The notes under the pieces are model-generated. The model had not been told where the DNA came from. It did not search any database and saw nothing but the letters and a program-made list of their open reading frames with translations. Made by a program: the position numbers and the translations under genes. Of a stretch of DNA of 64,000 nt, positions 7,709-17,256 are shown one piece after another (the stretch's first letter is position 1; the number at the start of each line of letters is the position of its first letter). The stretch is from an uncultured Prevotellaceae bacterium (GTDB taxonomy: Bacteria > Bacteroidota > Bacteroidia > Bacteroidales > Bacteroidaceae), in contig OMXX01000016.1 in the NCBI GenBank assembly GCA_900315105.1, positions 1 to 64,000 of the forward strand. The letters run 5' to 3'.

Positions 7709-8721
7709 ACAGAAAGCATACAATTATTATAGCAGAAGCAGGTGTGAACCACAACGGTTCACTGGATATGGCCAAGCAGCTGGTAGATAAGGCCGTTGAG
7801 GCTGGGGTGGACTATATCAAGTTCCAGACCTTCAAAGCCTCAAAACTTGTGACTAAAACGGCCAAGCAAGCAGAGTACCAGCAGAAGAATATAGGAAAAG
7901 ATGGAGACAGCCAGTACCAGATGCTAAAGAAGCTAGAGTTATCACCGGAAGACCACGAAGTACTTATTGCATACTGCAAAGAGCGTGGTATCAAGTTTTT
8001 CTCTACAGCCTTTGACTTTGACAGCATTGAGTATCTGCATTCACTTAATCTGGGCTTATGGAAAGTACCATCAGGTGAGGTGACCAACTATCCCTTCTTG
8101 AAACGCATTGCAGCCTATAATGAGAAAACCATTCTCAGTACTGGTATGTGTGACATGGAGGATGTGAGGGCTGCTGTTGAAGCCTTGTGTAAGAATGGTC
8201 TTTCAAAAGATAATTTGATATTGCTGCACTGCAACACGGAATATCCTACACCCTTTGAGGATGTGAACCTCAAGGCTATGGATGCTCTTAAAGAAGAGTT
8301 TGGTGTTGAGGTAGGGTATAGCGACCATACCAAAGGGATAGAAGTTCCTATTGCTGCTGTGGCTTTGGGCGCAACTGTCATTGAGAAGCATTTCACCCTT
8401 GACCGTACACTTCCTGGACCTGACCACAAAGCCAGTTTGGAGCCAGATGAGTTGAAAGCCATGGTAAGTGCCATCCGCAACATTGAAAAAGCGGTTGGTG
8501 GTGACGGAACCAAGCACGTGAGTGAGAGTGAGCGGAAGAACATATCAATTGCCCGCAAGAGCATAGTGGCCGCTTGTGATATAAAGGCAGGAGATGTATT
8601 TACAGAAGAGAACTTGACTGTAAAACGCCCGGGAAGCGGAGTTTCTCCTATGCGCTGGGAAGAGGTGCTTGGAAAGAAAGCTAAGAAAGACTTCAACGAA
8701 GACGAACTTATAGAGCTATGA
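7705..8721 (+). CDS. legI: Nonulosonic acid synthase, NeuB/LegI-like
   Basis: A 338-residue NeuB-family protein that condenses a 6-carbon N-acetyl sugar with phosphoenolpyruvate to make a 9-carbon acid. The N-terminal TIM barrel starts with IIAEAGVNHNGSLDMAKQLV and contains the typical GYSDHTKG and VIEKHFTLDRTLPGPDH motifs. The C-terminal antifreeze-like SAF domain covers about residues 280-338 (RKSIVAACDIKAGDVF, KRPGSGVSP). Length and both domains are complete. The context of dehydratase, aminotransferase and acetyltransferase upstream favours N,N'-diacetyllegionaminate rather than sialic acid as product. It overlaps genes on both sides by 4 bp. Confidence 0.93.
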   Translation: MNRKHTIIIAEAGVNHNGSLDMAKQLVDKAVEAGVDYIKFQTFKASKLVTKTAKQAEYQQKNIGKDGDSQYQMLKKLELSPEDHEVLIAYCKERGIKFFSTAFDFDSIEYLHSLNLGLWKVPSGEVTNYPFLKRIAAYNEKTILSTGMCDMEDVRAAVEALCKNGLSKDNLILLHCNTEYPTPFEDVNLKAMDALKEEFGVEVGYSDHTKGIEVPIAAVALGATVIEKHFTLDRTLPGPDHKASLEPDELKAMVSAIRNIEKAVGGDGTKHVSESERKNISIARKSIVAACDIKAGDVFTEENLTVKRPGSGVSPMRWEEVLGKKAKKDFNEDELIEL

Positions 8722-9881
8722 GGAAGATTTGTGTAGTAACAGGAACACGTGCAGAGTATGGTCTGCTCAGCCGTTTGATGCAGATGATTAAAGATTCTGA
8801 ACATACGGAATTGCAGATTATTGCCACCAATATGCACCTAAGTTCTAAGTATGGCAATACCTATCAGGAAATAGAGAAAGACGGTTTCACCATTGACAAG
8901 AAGATACCCATACTTGAAGAAGGAAAAGATACTGCCAAAGATACCGTGCTATCTATGTCTAAAGCTCTCGCTGGTTTTGCTGAGGCTTACGATGAACTGA
9001 AGCCGGATATGGTTGTGGTGTTAGGTGATCGCTACGAGATTTTGGCTGCGGCCACTGCTGCACTGATTGAACGCATACCTATTGCTCATATCCATGGAGG
9101 GGAGATTACAGAAGGAGCTTACGATGATGCTATCCGTCATAGCATCACTAAGATGAGCCACCTACATTTCACTTCTACAGAACAGTATCGCAAACGTGTG
9201 ATTCAGTTGGGTGAACAACCCGACAGAGTCTTTTATGTCGGTGCTCTTGGAGTGGAGAATATTAAGAAATTCCCACTGTTAAGTAAAAAAGAGATTGAGC
9301 AGGATGTGAAGTTCAAACTGGATGAAAACACTATATTGGTAACTTATCATCCTGTCACTTTGGGTGAGCATACCGCAGAGCAAGACATCAAGGAATTTAT
9401 AGCTGCTTTGGAGGAACGTAAGGATTTGCGGGTATTTTTCACAATGCCTAACTCTGATACAGGTGCACAGGCCATTGTGGATGCCATTAATGATTTTGTT
9501 GAAAAGAATGGAGACAGGGCGGTAGCATACAAGTCATTGGGTATTAAGCGCTATCTTTCTGTGATGAAGTATGCAGGTGCTGTGGTAGGAAACTCTTCCA
9601 GTGGTTTGATAGAAGTTCCTTCATTTGGAATACCTACTCTAAATATTGGCGACCGTCAAAAAGGCAGGATTTCAGCTTCCAGTGTTTATGATTGTGAGAC
9701 AGATAAGAAGTCTATACTTAAGGGTTTGGATTTCATTATGTCACCTGCTTTCAGAAAATATGCAGCACAATCTCATAATCCCTATGATAAAGAAGGAACG
9801 GTAAAAACAATCTTTGATGTTATAAGTACTTATCCTTTAGAGGAATTGAAACAAAAACATTTCTACGATATAAATCAATGA
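8718..9881 (+). CDS. legG: UDP-sugar hydrolysing 2-epimerase, NeuC/LegG-like
   Basis: A 387-residue member of the hydrolysing UDP-N-acetylglucosamine 2-epimerase family (GT-B fold). Seen: VTGTRAEYGLLSRLM at the N-terminus, VVLGDRYEILAAATAA, IAHIHGGEITEGAYDD, and the C-terminal nucleotide-binding part GNSSSGLIEVPSFGIPTLNIGDRQ. It releases the free sugar (ManNAc, or the 2,4-diacetamido-6-deoxy sugar) used by the synthase encoded just upstream. The gene starts in a 4-bp overlap with the synthase and ends in a 4-bp overlap with the oxidoreductase. The type of sugar cannot be read from sequence alone. Confidence 0.92.
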   Translation: MRKICVVTGTRAEYGLLSRLMQMIKDSEHTELQIIATNMHLSSKYGNTYQEIEKDGFTIDKKIPILEEGKDTAKDTVLSMSKALAGFAEAYDELKPDMVVVLGDRYEILAAATAALIERIPIAHIHGGEITEGAYDDAIRHSITKMSHLHFTSTEQYRKRVIQLGEQPDRVFYVGALGVENIKKFPLLSKKEIEQDVKFKLDENTILVTYHPVTLGEHTAEQDIKEFIAALEERKDLRVFFTMPNSDTGAQAIVDAINDFVEKNGDRAVAYKSLGIKRYLSVMKYAGAVVGNSSSGLIEVPSFGIPTLNIGDRQKGRISASSVYDCETDKKSILKGLDFIMSPAFRKYAAQSHNPYDKEGTVKTIFDVISTYPLEELKQKHFYDINQ

Positions 9882-10855
9882 AGATAATAGTTATAGGACT
9901 TGGCTCCATGGGCAAACGCAGAATACGTTTACTGAGTGAACATAATGATATTCAGCTCTTTGGCATTGACAGCCAGGAGAGCCGTTGTGAAGAAGTAAAA
10001 GAGAAGTTTGGGCTGAAATGTTATCCCAGTATTGCTGAGGCAGTGAAGGTAGAAAAGCCTGATGCTGCTGTCATCAGTACCTCACCCCTTTCACATGCAG
10101 CCATTATCAAGGAGTGCTTGCAGAACAACCTGCATGTGTTCACGGAGATTAATCTGGTAGCAGATGGATATGCGGAGAATATGGCACTGGCAAAGGAGAA
10201 AGGCAAGGTGTTGTTTTTGTCCTCTACTTTCTTGTACCGCAAGGAAACACAGACCATCATTGAGAAAGCAAACAAGGCAACTTGTCCTTTAAACTATATC
10301 TATCACATTGGACAGTATCTGCCTGACTGGCATCCTTGGGAGAGCTATAACAACTATTTCATTGGTAATCCCCGTACCAATGGTTGTCGTGAGATTATGG
10401 CCATTGACCTGCCTTGGACTGTGACAGCATTTGGCCCTATTAAGAACGTTAGTGCTGTCAAGAGTAAAAACACTGAGTTGAACATCAACTATAACGACAA
10501 TTACCTGATTACCATTGAACATGAGAATGGTAATAAAGGTGTATTGGCAGTAGATGTGGTAACCCGTAAGTCCATCCGTCATATTGATGTGTATGGTGAG
10601 ACTTTCCAGATGTCTTGGAACGGAACAGCAGACTCATTGACGGAATACGATATTGAGAACAAAGAGGAAAGGAAAATACAGTTTGATGATGCTTCTGAGC
10701 ATGTTGAAGGTTATGCTGCCTTTATTACAGAGAATCCTTACAGAGAGGAACTGAATGCTTTCTTGGCACAGATTGCCAACCCCAATGCAGTGCCTGCCTG
10801 GACATTTGAGAAGGACTTTGAACTGCTGAAGGTCATTGACCAAATTGAAGCATAA
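9878..10855 (+). CDS. Gfo/Idh/MocA-family oxidoreductase
   Basis: A 325-residue NAD(P)-dependent oxidoreductase with an N-terminal Rossmann motif (IIVIGLGSMGKRRIRLLSEH) and a C-terminal alpha/beta substrate domain. In place of the usual EKP it has FTEINL, so the conserved lysine is displaced or missing; this may alter the chemistry. In legionaminate clusters of Campylobacter, oxidoreductases of this kind (Ptm proteins) act in early precursor steps; the exact step here is unknown. It overlaps the epimerase gene by 4 bp and touches the next oxidoreductase gene by 1 bp, so the two probably act together or one after the other. Confidence 0.8.
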   Translation: MKIIVIGLGSMGKRRIRLLSEHNDIQLFGIDSQESRCEEVKEKFGLKCYPSIAEAVKVEKPDAAVISTSPLSHAAIIKECLQNNLHVFTEINLVADGYAENMALAKEKGKVLFLSSTFLYRKETQTIIEKANKATCPLNYIYHIGQYLPDWHPWESYNNYFIGNPRTNGCREIMAIDLPWTVTAFGPIKNVSAVKSKNTELNINYNDNYLITIEHENGNKGVLAVDVVTRKSIRHIDVYGETFQMSWNGTADSLTEYDIENKEERKIQFDDASEHVEGYAAFITENPYREELNAFLAQIANPNAVPAWTFEKDFELLKVIDQIEA

Positions 10856-11805
10856 TGAGAACATATAAGATTGCTTTTGTCGGACTTGGTTCTATTGCAA
10901 CTCGTCACCTGAAAAATGTGCATGCTTATTTAGCATCACAGGGTGATGTTTGTACAGTTGACTTATACCGCAGTTCTTTGGGTAGACCGCTTGCAGAGGA
11001 GTTGCAACCGTTGGTGAACAATGTCTATCTCTATGCGGACGAGATACCGGAAGAGAGAAAATATGATGTGGTGTTTGTGACCAATCCTACCTCAATGCAC
11101 TATGAGACGATTGAACGGTTTGCTGCCTATGCAGATTCCTTCTTCATTGAGAAGCCGGTGTTTGACAGCACTAAGGTTGATGAAGGCATTTTTAATCTCA
11201 TTGAAGGTAAACCGAGTTATGTGGCTAGTCCGCTGAGGTATAATCCTGTGCTTCAGTATGTGAAGAATAATGTGGATTTGAATAAGGTGATTTCAGCAAG
11301 AGCCATTTCTTCCAGCTATCTGCCAGAATGGAGACCAGGGCAGGACTACCGAAAAATATATAGTGCACATAAGGATTTAGGTGGGGGAGTAAGCATAGAC
11401 CTGATTCACGAATGGGATTACCTTACTTGGCTCTTTGGTATGCCTACTGAGTGTAAGCAGATGATAAGCAAGGTATCCAATCTGGAAATTGACAGTGATG
11501 ATTTGGCTATCTATATTGGTCGCAATGAGAAAACTAGCTTTGAGTTGCATCTGGACTACTTTGGCAGACAGACGCTGAGAACCCTTGACCTTTTCACGGA
11601 TGAAGATACTATTCATTGTGATTTGATTGAGGGAACTGTTAGCTATCTGAAAGAAGGCAAGACCGTGAAATCAGAAAGCGAGCGTAATGCCTTCCAAATG
11701 GCAGAGATTGCACATTTCTTTGAAATAATTAATAACAAGAAAGAAAACGACAGTACACCTGAACATGCTTACCGTGTGCTGAAAATAGCAAAAGGAGAAT
11801 TGTAG
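10855..11805 (+). CDS. Gfo/Idh/MocA-family oxidoreductase, second of pair
   Basis: A 316-residue Rossmann-fold oxidoreductase (IAFVGLGSIATRHLKNVHAY) that keeps the family's EKP motif (FFIEKPVFDS). The C-terminal domain has GGGVSIDLIHEWDYLTWLFG, with the histidine expected near the active site. It differs clearly from the preceding protein, so this is not a recent duplication. Its likely role is a dehydrogenase or epimerase step on a sugar or sugar nucleotide in nonulosonate supply; the substrate is not deducible. TAATG-type junction with the preceding gene and 1-bp gap to the CMP-transferase gene. Confidence 0.8.
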   Translation: MRTYKIAFVGLGSIATRHLKNVHAYLASQGDVCTVDLYRSSLGRPLAEELQPLVNNVYLYADEIPEERKYDVVFVTNPTSMHYETIERFAAYADSFFIEKPVFDSTKVDEGIFNLIEGKPSYVASPLRYNPVLQYVKNNVDLNKVISARAISSSYLPEWRPGQDYRKIYSAHKDLGGGVSIDLIHEWDYLTWLFGMPTECKQMISKVSNLEIDSDDLAIYIGRNEKTSFELHLDYFGRQTLRTLDLFTDEDTIHCDLIEGTVSYLKEGKTVKSESERNAFQMAEIAHFFEIINNKKENDSTPEHAYRVLKIAKGEL

Positions 11806-11806
11806 T

Positions 11807-12577
11807 ATGAACATTCTGTTTACATTATGCGGACGTGCCGGTTCCAAGGGCGTAAAGGGCAAGAATGCCCGTGATTTCTTGGATGTGCCTTTGGTATGGT
11901 ATTCCATGGCCAATATTGCTCTGTACATGGAGAAATATGGAGCAGGTGATGACATCAAGGTGGTATTGAATACCGACAGTGAACCCTTGAAAGATTTGGT
12001 CCGTCGGGTTAAGGACGTTCCTGTAACCATTATCCACCGTGAGGAGAGCCTGGCTGGTGATAAGGTGGCCAAGGTGGCTGTGATTATGGATAGCCTGAAC
12101 AAGGCAGAAGAGGTGTTTGCCTGCAAGTTTGATATGGTGGTTGATTTGGATATTACCTCACCTTTGCGTACCGTGCAGGATGTGAAGAACGCTATTGACC
12201 GTAAACGTCAACGTCCTGAAGTGGATGTGGTGTACTCAGTGGCACCTTCGCGTCGGAATCCTTTTTTCAATATGGTGAAGGAAGAGAACGGTTTCTTCTG
12301 TAAGGCTATACCTTCTAATTTTACCACACGACAAGAAGCCCCTATGTTCTATGATATGAACGCTTCTATCTATGCTTACAGCCCTGATGCATTGAAAAAT
12401 AAAGAACACTCCACGTTTTTTAATTCCAATTGTGATGCTGTTGTGATGGCAGATACCGGTATTCTAGATATTGACTCTGAAGAAGATTATGAGTTGATGC
12501 AGGTAATTGCTAAGTATCTGTTTGAGAATAGCGGGGCATTTAAGGAGTCGTATAATAAAGCAAATAGTTGGAAATAA
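11807..12577 (+). CDS. legF: CMP-nonulosonate cytidylyltransferase, NeuA/LegF/PtmB-like
   Basis: A 256-residue nucleotidyltransferase of the NeuA/KdsB group. The N-terminal CTP-binding loop reads LCGRAGSKGVKGKN (family pattern A-R-x-G-S-K-x-x-x-x-K-N; here the first residues are C-G-R-A). VVDLDITSPLRTVQDVKNAI carries the D-x-D/SPLR region and NASIYAYSP the later motif. It activates the nonulosonic acid with CTP, making the CMP-sugar donor for the glycosyltransferases downstream. Product identity (CMP-legionaminate or a derivative) follows from the neighbours, not from its own sequence. Confidence 0.9.
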   Translation: MNILFTLCGRAGSKGVKGKNARDFLDVPLVWYSMANIALYMEKYGAGDDIKVVLNTDSEPLKDLVRRVKDVPVTIIHREESLAGDKVAKVAVIMDSLNKAEEVFACKFDMVVDLDITSPLRTVQDVKNAIDRKRQRPEVDVVYSVAPSRRNPFFNMVKEENGFFCKAIPSNFTTRQEAPMFYDMNASIYAYSPDALKNKEHSTFFNSNCDAVVMADTGILDIDSEEDYELMQVIAKYLFENSGAFKESYNKANSWK

Positions 12578-12595
12578 TTTTTAATCCGTATTAAT

Positions 12596-13708
12596 ATGAA
12601 GTACTGCAAAAAATGCTGTATGCCGGATACTCGTCCAGGCATCAAGTTTGACGAAGAGGGCGTGTGCTCTGCATGTCGTAGTTATGAACATCGTGCAAAA
12701 GTTGACTGGGATGCACGTTGGAAAGAATTTGAGGCTATTTGTGATAAATATCGCGGAATGAATGGCCCCAATGGTTATGACTGTATGATTGCCGTTTCTG
12801 GCGGTAAGGATAGTCATTTCCAGGTTTATCTGATGAAAGAGGTTATGCACATGAATCCTCTGCTGGTTTCAGCAGGTGATAACATGCCTATGACAGAAGC
12901 TGGCAAGCACAATATCAAGAATATATCTGAAGCTTTTGGCTGTGACCTGATTGTCATGAATCCTAATATTCAGGCCCAGAAAAAGGTAATGCGCTATACT
13001 TTTGAAAAGTATGGCAAGCCTACTTATTTCGTAGACCGTTATATTTATACCTATCCTCTTCACATGGCCGTGAAGTTTAATACTCCACTTCTTGTATACG
13101 GTGAAAATGTTGGTTGGGAATATGGTGGCGCAGATGGTGTTGAAACCTATTCTGCTCGCGACATCATCTTTAATGGTGTAGGTAATGGTATTCCTGATGA
13201 GGAACTGATTGAGCAGTGTGGTATTAGTAAAAAAGATCTCAATTTCTTTGCGCCTCCAACAACGGAAGAACTTGAGAAGTTGGATCCTATCTATATTAGC
13301 TATTTCACTCCTTGGAACAGTTTCAAGAACTATGAAATGGCCAAAAAGTTCGGTTTCCATGACCTGACACATGAGTGGGAGCGCACTCAGCACATTGAAC
13401 AGTTTGACCAGATTGACAGCCCTGCATATCTGGTACACGCATGGATGAAGTATCCTAAGTTTGGTCATCAGGCTGCTACGGATTATGCTTCTCGTATGAT
13501 TCGTTATGGTATGTTGACTCGTGAGGAGGGCTTCAAACTCATTGATGAGCATGATGGCAACCTTGATCCTCGCTGTGTCCGTGAATTCTGCGAGTTCCTG
13601 GGATACTCAGAGCGCGAATTCTGGGCAATTATTGATAAGCTATATAATAAAGATATTTTCGAAAAAGACGCATGTGAGAAGTGGGTCTTAAAGAAAGTTG
13701 AGCGTTAA
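12596..13708 (+). CDS. N-acetyl sugar amidotransferase, WbpG/PseA-like
   Basis: A 370-residue protein of the N-acetyl-sugar amidotransferase family (TIGR03573; WbpG, PseA, WbuX). Seen: a Cys-rich N-terminus (YCKKCCMPDTRPG, then CSACRSYE) likely binding zinc, and an ATP-pyrophosphatase P-loop, IAVSGGKDSHFQVYLM, at about residues 62-77. These enzymes convert an acetamido group into an acetamidino group. WbpG-type enzymes work with HisH/HisF-like partners supplying ammonia, but no such partner gene is in the locus, as is also the case for PseA. It therefore predicts an acetamidino-legionaminate derivative. That is inference from family and context. Confidence 0.87.
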   Translation: MKYCKKCCMPDTRPGIKFDEEGVCSACRSYEHRAKVDWDARWKEFEAICDKYRGMNGPNGYDCMIAVSGGKDSHFQVYLMKEVMHMNPLLVSAGDNMPMTEAGKHNIKNISEAFGCDLIVMNPNIQAQKKVMRYTFEKYGKPTYFVDRYIYTYPLHMAVKFNTPLLVYGENVGWEYGGADGVETYSARDIIFNGVGNGIPDEELIEQCGISKKDLNFFAPPTTEELEKLDPIYISYFTPWNSFKNYEMAKKFGFHDLTHEWERTQHIEQFDQIDSPAYLVHAWMKYPKFGHQAATDYASRMIRYGMLTREEGFKLIDEHDGNLDPRCVREFCEFLGYSEREFWAIIDKLYNKDIFEKDACEKWVLKKVER

Positions 13709-13712
13709 AAAG

Positions 13713-14756
13713 ATGATAGAACAGAAATATATTATTCAGCAGAACCAGACTTTGCTGGAGGCATTGAAACAAATCAATGCACTCCAGCAAGGACCGCTGG
13801 TACTCTTTGCTGTTGATGAAGAGGAAAGAATGGTTGGCACCATCACTGATGGTGACTCCAGAAGAGCACTTATCTCTGGTGCAACCGTTGAATCTCTTGT
13901 AAAAGATGTAGTACATACTTCTTTTAACTTTATCCGTCAAGGAGAAGGTAACCTAGTTCAGGAACTAAAACATCAGAAAGAGCTTCATATGAAGTTAGTT
14001 CCTATTCTAGATAAGGGTAACCATATAGTTGGTGTTATCAATCTTGAACAGTATAGTACACAACTACCTGTTGATGCCGTTCTTATGGCTGGCGGTAAAG
14101 GAGAACGTTTACGTCCATTGACCGAGAAAACGCCTAAACCGCTGCTTAAAGTGGGTGATAAATGTATTATAGACCACAACATTGATAGACTGATAAAATA
14201 TGGAGTGAAACACATTTCTGTAACTGTTAATTATTTAAAAGAACAGTTAGAAGAACATTTTACTCAACCTCGGGGAGAAGTCCAGGTTCAGACTATACGT
14301 GAACCAAAGTTTTTGGGGACTATTGGAAGCATTCGTTTCGTGCCAAGATTTTACAATGACACTGTGTTAGTAATGAATAGCGATCTGTTCACCAATATCA
14401 ACTATGAAGATTTCTATCTTCATTTCAAGGAGCATGATGCAGATATGAGTGTTGCTGCTGTGCCATATAATGTTTCTATTCCGCTTGGAATATTTGAACT
14501 TGACGGTAGGAATATTAAGGGCTTAAAGGAAAAGCCCCGATATGAGTATTATGCTAATGCCGGTATATATCTGATTAAGCGATCTGCACTGGATTTGATT
14601 CCAGAAGATGTGATGTTCCATTCCACGGATTTAATTGAAGCATTGATAACTGCAGGAAGAAAGGTGATAAGATTCCCGCTAAATGGGACGTGGATTGACA
14701 TAGGAACACCTCAGGAGTTCCAGCGTGCTAATGATATGGTAAAACATATGCATTAA
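13713..14756 (+). CDS. ptmE: CBS-domain sugar nucleotidyltransferase, PtmE-like
   Basis: About 347 residues from ATG 13713; a TTG 15 bp upstream is possible but less likely. Two CBS domains (about residues 1-110) precede a nucleotidyltransferase domain starting VDAVLMAGGKGERLRPLTEKTPKPLLKVG. Further motifs are NSDLFTNINYEDF and the ending WIDIGTPQEF. This CBS-NTP_transferase fusion is the PtmE type, which in Campylobacter legionaminate synthesis makes GDP-glucosamine from glucosamine-1-phosphate. That suggests the pathway here uses GDP-linked precursors. The nucleotide preference (GTP or other) cannot be read from sequence. The CBS pair may sense a nucleotide. Confidence 0.85.
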   Translation: MIEQKYIIQQNQTLLEALKQINALQQGPLVLFAVDEEERMVGTITDGDSRRALISGATVESLVKDVVHTSFNFIRQGEGNLVQELKHQKELHMKLVPILDKGNHIVGVINLEQYSTQLPVDAVLMAGGKGERLRPLTEKTPKPLLKVGDKCIIDHNIDRLIKYGVKHISVTVNYLKEQLEEHFTQPRGEVQVQTIREPKFLGTIGSIRFVPRFYNDTVLVMNSDLFTNINYEDFYLHFKEHDADMSVAAVPYNVSIPLGIFELDGRNIKGLKEKPRYEYYANAGIYLIKRSALDLIPEDVMFHSTDLIEALITAGRKVIRFPLNGTWIDIGTPQEFQRANDMVKHMH

Positions 14757-14769
14757 ATTTCTCTTTGTA

Positions 14770-15767
14770 ATGCAAATTATCAACGTGAGACCTCGTTTAT
14801 ACTGGATTGACTGGATGAAGTCTATAGGGATGTTCTTCATTATAGCAGGCCATATTTTCCCTTTGGGATATGAATTCTTGTATGTTTTTAGTGTCCCATT
14901 ATTCTTCTTGATTTCAGGATATTTGGGCCATCGGGAAACTAACGACAAGCTATTTTGGAAAAAGACGTTTAGCAATTTGATAATCCCATGTATTATAATA
15001 TCGCTTGTATTGCATATTGAGCAGATAGCAGCCCAGGTACGTTTGGGAACGTTTGAATGGATTAATATTCCTACGTATGTGATTAACTGTTTGATGGGTA
15101 ACTTGGCTTTACATACAAAAGCCTCTGGCATAGGTATATGCTGGTTTATTTATACACTCGTATTATGTAAAGTAATACAACAGTTTGTAAGTAAAAGCAA
15201 GAAAGCTAATGTTGTTGTGTTGATAGTCTGTTTGGCGGTTGCGGTATGGTATAATATAAACGACATGCATCTATGTAATGCGTACACAAATATCACTTTG
15301 GCATATCCACTTTATGCAATAGGGGGGGGTATAAATTGCTGAATGTAAATAAGCTTGAAAGGGTTAGCCCTATTCTGGAAATCCTTGGAAGTTTGGTAGG
15401 TGTAATAGTCGTAATAGCCATTGGAATAATAAATGGTGCTCCTTGGATGTATGATGCTACTTACGGTTCGAATATAATACTTTTTTTTGTCGGAGGTCTT
15501 GCTGGTACAATGTCAGTATTTTGCATTTCTTATTTACTTAGAAACATCAAGTCAAAAACTGTGCTGACAATTTCAAAAGGTACCATTATCATATTAGGTT
15601 TTCATCAACTGATAATAAGAATTTATGACAGATTGCCTGATTTTTTTCATACTGTTTTTTATGAATATATAGCTGCTCTGTTTATACTGTTGTTTTTCAT
15701 TCCAATTATAAAAATATCAGAAAAATACTTTCCTCTTCTGTTAGGGAAAAGAGCGGAGAGGAAGTGA
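14770..15767 (+). pseudogene. Acyltransferase family 3 membrane protein, frameshifted at poly-G (phase OFF)
   Basis: Two frames together make one acyltransferase-3 (OafA-like) protein. Frame 1 (14770-15342) has YWIDWMKSIGMFFIIAGHIF with the catalytic-type histidine and PLFFLISGYLG. Frame 2 (about 15336-15767) carries the remaining membrane helices. The break is exactly at a run of eight G (15322-15329). With eight G the frame ends in AIGGGINC and a stop; with nine it would read AIGGGYKLLNVNK and continue to 15767, giving about 332 aa. The protein would O-acylate the glycan in the membrane. A sequencing error in the homopolymer is the alternative, but three other genes in the locus carry similar tracts. 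Confidence 0.8.
15322..15329 (+). repeat. Poly-G tract (G8), out-of-frame state
   Basis: Eight consecutive G in the acyltransferase gene. One inserted G restores the full reading frame. This is a typical slipped-strand phase-variation tract. Confidence 0.85.
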
Positions 15768-15795
15768 TGGTAAATGATTGAAAGAAGTCGTCATT

Positions 15796-17256
15796 ATGCA
15801 AAATAGGTACAAACGGTTAGGGAAAAATACGTTTTGGGTATTTATAGGAAGGGCTGGCAGCTCAATCATTAGTATGTTGATGTTGCCTTTCTATACTCAT
15901 TGGCTTTCTTCTGGAGAGTATGGCACATACGATCTTATCAATACTTATTCAATGATATTGACGGGGCTTATATCATGTAGCATTGCAGATTCAATCTTTA
16001 TTTTCCCCAAAAATGCTGATGAACAAGGAAGAACCAAGTATTATTCTTCAGGATACCTGTTTGTTTTTGTTACGACATGTTGTTTCGCACTGTTCATGTG
16101 GCTTTTGCAGTTAATTGGAGGAAAACTATCTTGGTCAGGTGTGTTTTTTGAAAAGTCTTGGTTTATATTAGCTTTTGCTGTTTGTCAGTTTATCCAGCAG
16201 TACAGTCAATCTTTTACGAGAAGCATTGATAGGATGAGAATATATAGCTATACGGGTGTCATTTTTACTGGAAGTATAGCGTTGTTTTCATTCTACTTGC
16301 TCCCACGCTATGGATTAAATGGTTATTTATACGCTATTATATTTGCAAATCTGTTATCATCAGGCTTTACAATTCTGGCTTCAGGATCGCATAAATATAT
16401 ATCCTTAGTTGCTTTTGATCGCAAATATCTTGTTGAACTCCTAAAGTATGGAATTCCGTTGTTCCCTAATGGGTTAATGTGGTGGTTGGTAAATAGTATG
16501 AATAGACCAGTTATGGAATCATATTTAGGTCTGGAGGCTGTAGGTTTATATTCTGTGGCTCATAAGTTCCCTAGCATGTTATCTATATTAGTTAATGTTT
16601 TTGGGACGGCTTGGAGTATAACAATGTTAGAAGAATTTGGGAAACCTGATTTTAACCATTTTTTTAATCGTACCATAAAAATGCTATATTTCGTTATGAT
16701 AGTCGGGTGTTGTATGATTGCAGCATTAAGTAAGATTATTGTAATGATATTTGCAGATTCATCATACTTTGAGGCATGGAAATACATACCTGTTTTAACT
16801 TTTAGTATTGTAATGCAACTACTATCTACAAACGTCGGTGGCGTTTTCATGGCGGAAAAGAAAAGCAAATATTTCTTTTATAGTAGTATTTGGGGTGCAT
16901 TAGCTTCACTGATTGCTACATTGGGTTGTATTAAATTATGGGGACTCCAAGGTGCTGCGATTGCTGTTGCGTTTTCATGTTTTGTAATGGTAGTTGCAAG
17001 AATGGTATATGCCTGGAAACATATTAATGAAATGCCAATCTGGTGGTACGTAATAATGACATTATTATGCTTATTGTTTATTATAGTTGTTGTCATAGAC
17101 CTTCCATTATATATAAACATACCCATATACTTGGTTATATTGACAGTTATTTGTTTTTTAAGCAGGGACGTGTTAAAGCCAGTTTTTGAAACAGCAAAAG
17201 GATTAATAGTAAAAAAATTAAGGAATGAAAAGAATTCTAATCTATTCAGTTTGTGA
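15796..17256 (+). CDS. wzx: Polysaccharide flippase, Wzx-like
   Basis: About 486 residues from ATG 15796 (a TTG at 15778 is a less likely start). A very hydrophobic protein with about 12-14 predicted transmembrane helices. The N-terminal region (RLGKNTFWVFIGRAGSSIISMLMLPFYTHWLSSGEYGTYDL) is typical of the MOP/MATE polysaccharide-transport group (PF01943). It would move the lipid-linked repeat unit across the inner membrane. Its C-terminus overlaps the next gene by 32 bp. Codon use is AT-rich, like most glycan genes from here to 29 kb and unlike the nonulosonate genes, which suggests a separate origin for this part of the locus. Confidence 0.9.
   Translation: MQNRYKRLGKNTFWVFIGRAGSSIISMLMLPFYTHWLSSGEYGTYDLINTYSMILTGLISCSIADSIFIFPKNADEQGRTKYYSSGYLFVFVTTCCFALFMWLLQLIGGKLSWSGVFFEKSWFILAFAVCQFIQQYSQSFTRSIDRMRIYSYTGVIFTGSIALFSFYLLPRYGLNGYLYAIIFANLLSSGFTILASGSHKYISLVAFDRKYLVELLKYGIPLFPNGLMWWLVNSMNRPVMESYLGLEAVGLYSVAHKFPSMLSILVNVFGTAWSITMLEEFGKPDFNHFFNRTIKMLYFVMIVGCCMIAALSKIIVMIFADSSYFEAWKYIPVLTFSIVMQLLSTNVGGVFMAEKKSKYFFYSSIWGALASLIATLGCIKLWGLQGAAIAVAFSCFVMVVARMVYAWKHINEMPIWWYVIMTLLCLLFIIVVVIDLPLYINIPIYLVILTVICFLSRDVLKPVFETAKGLIVKKLRNEKNSNLFSL

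Noticed and set aside
8115..8837. 240-aa minus-strand frame opposite the NeuB/NeuC-like genes
   Set aside because: It lies wholly opposite well-supported genes and has no recognisable domain; it is a shadow frame.
12869..13552. 227-aa minus-strand frame opposite the amidotransferase
   Set aside because: No family features and entirely antisense to a conserved enzyme gene.
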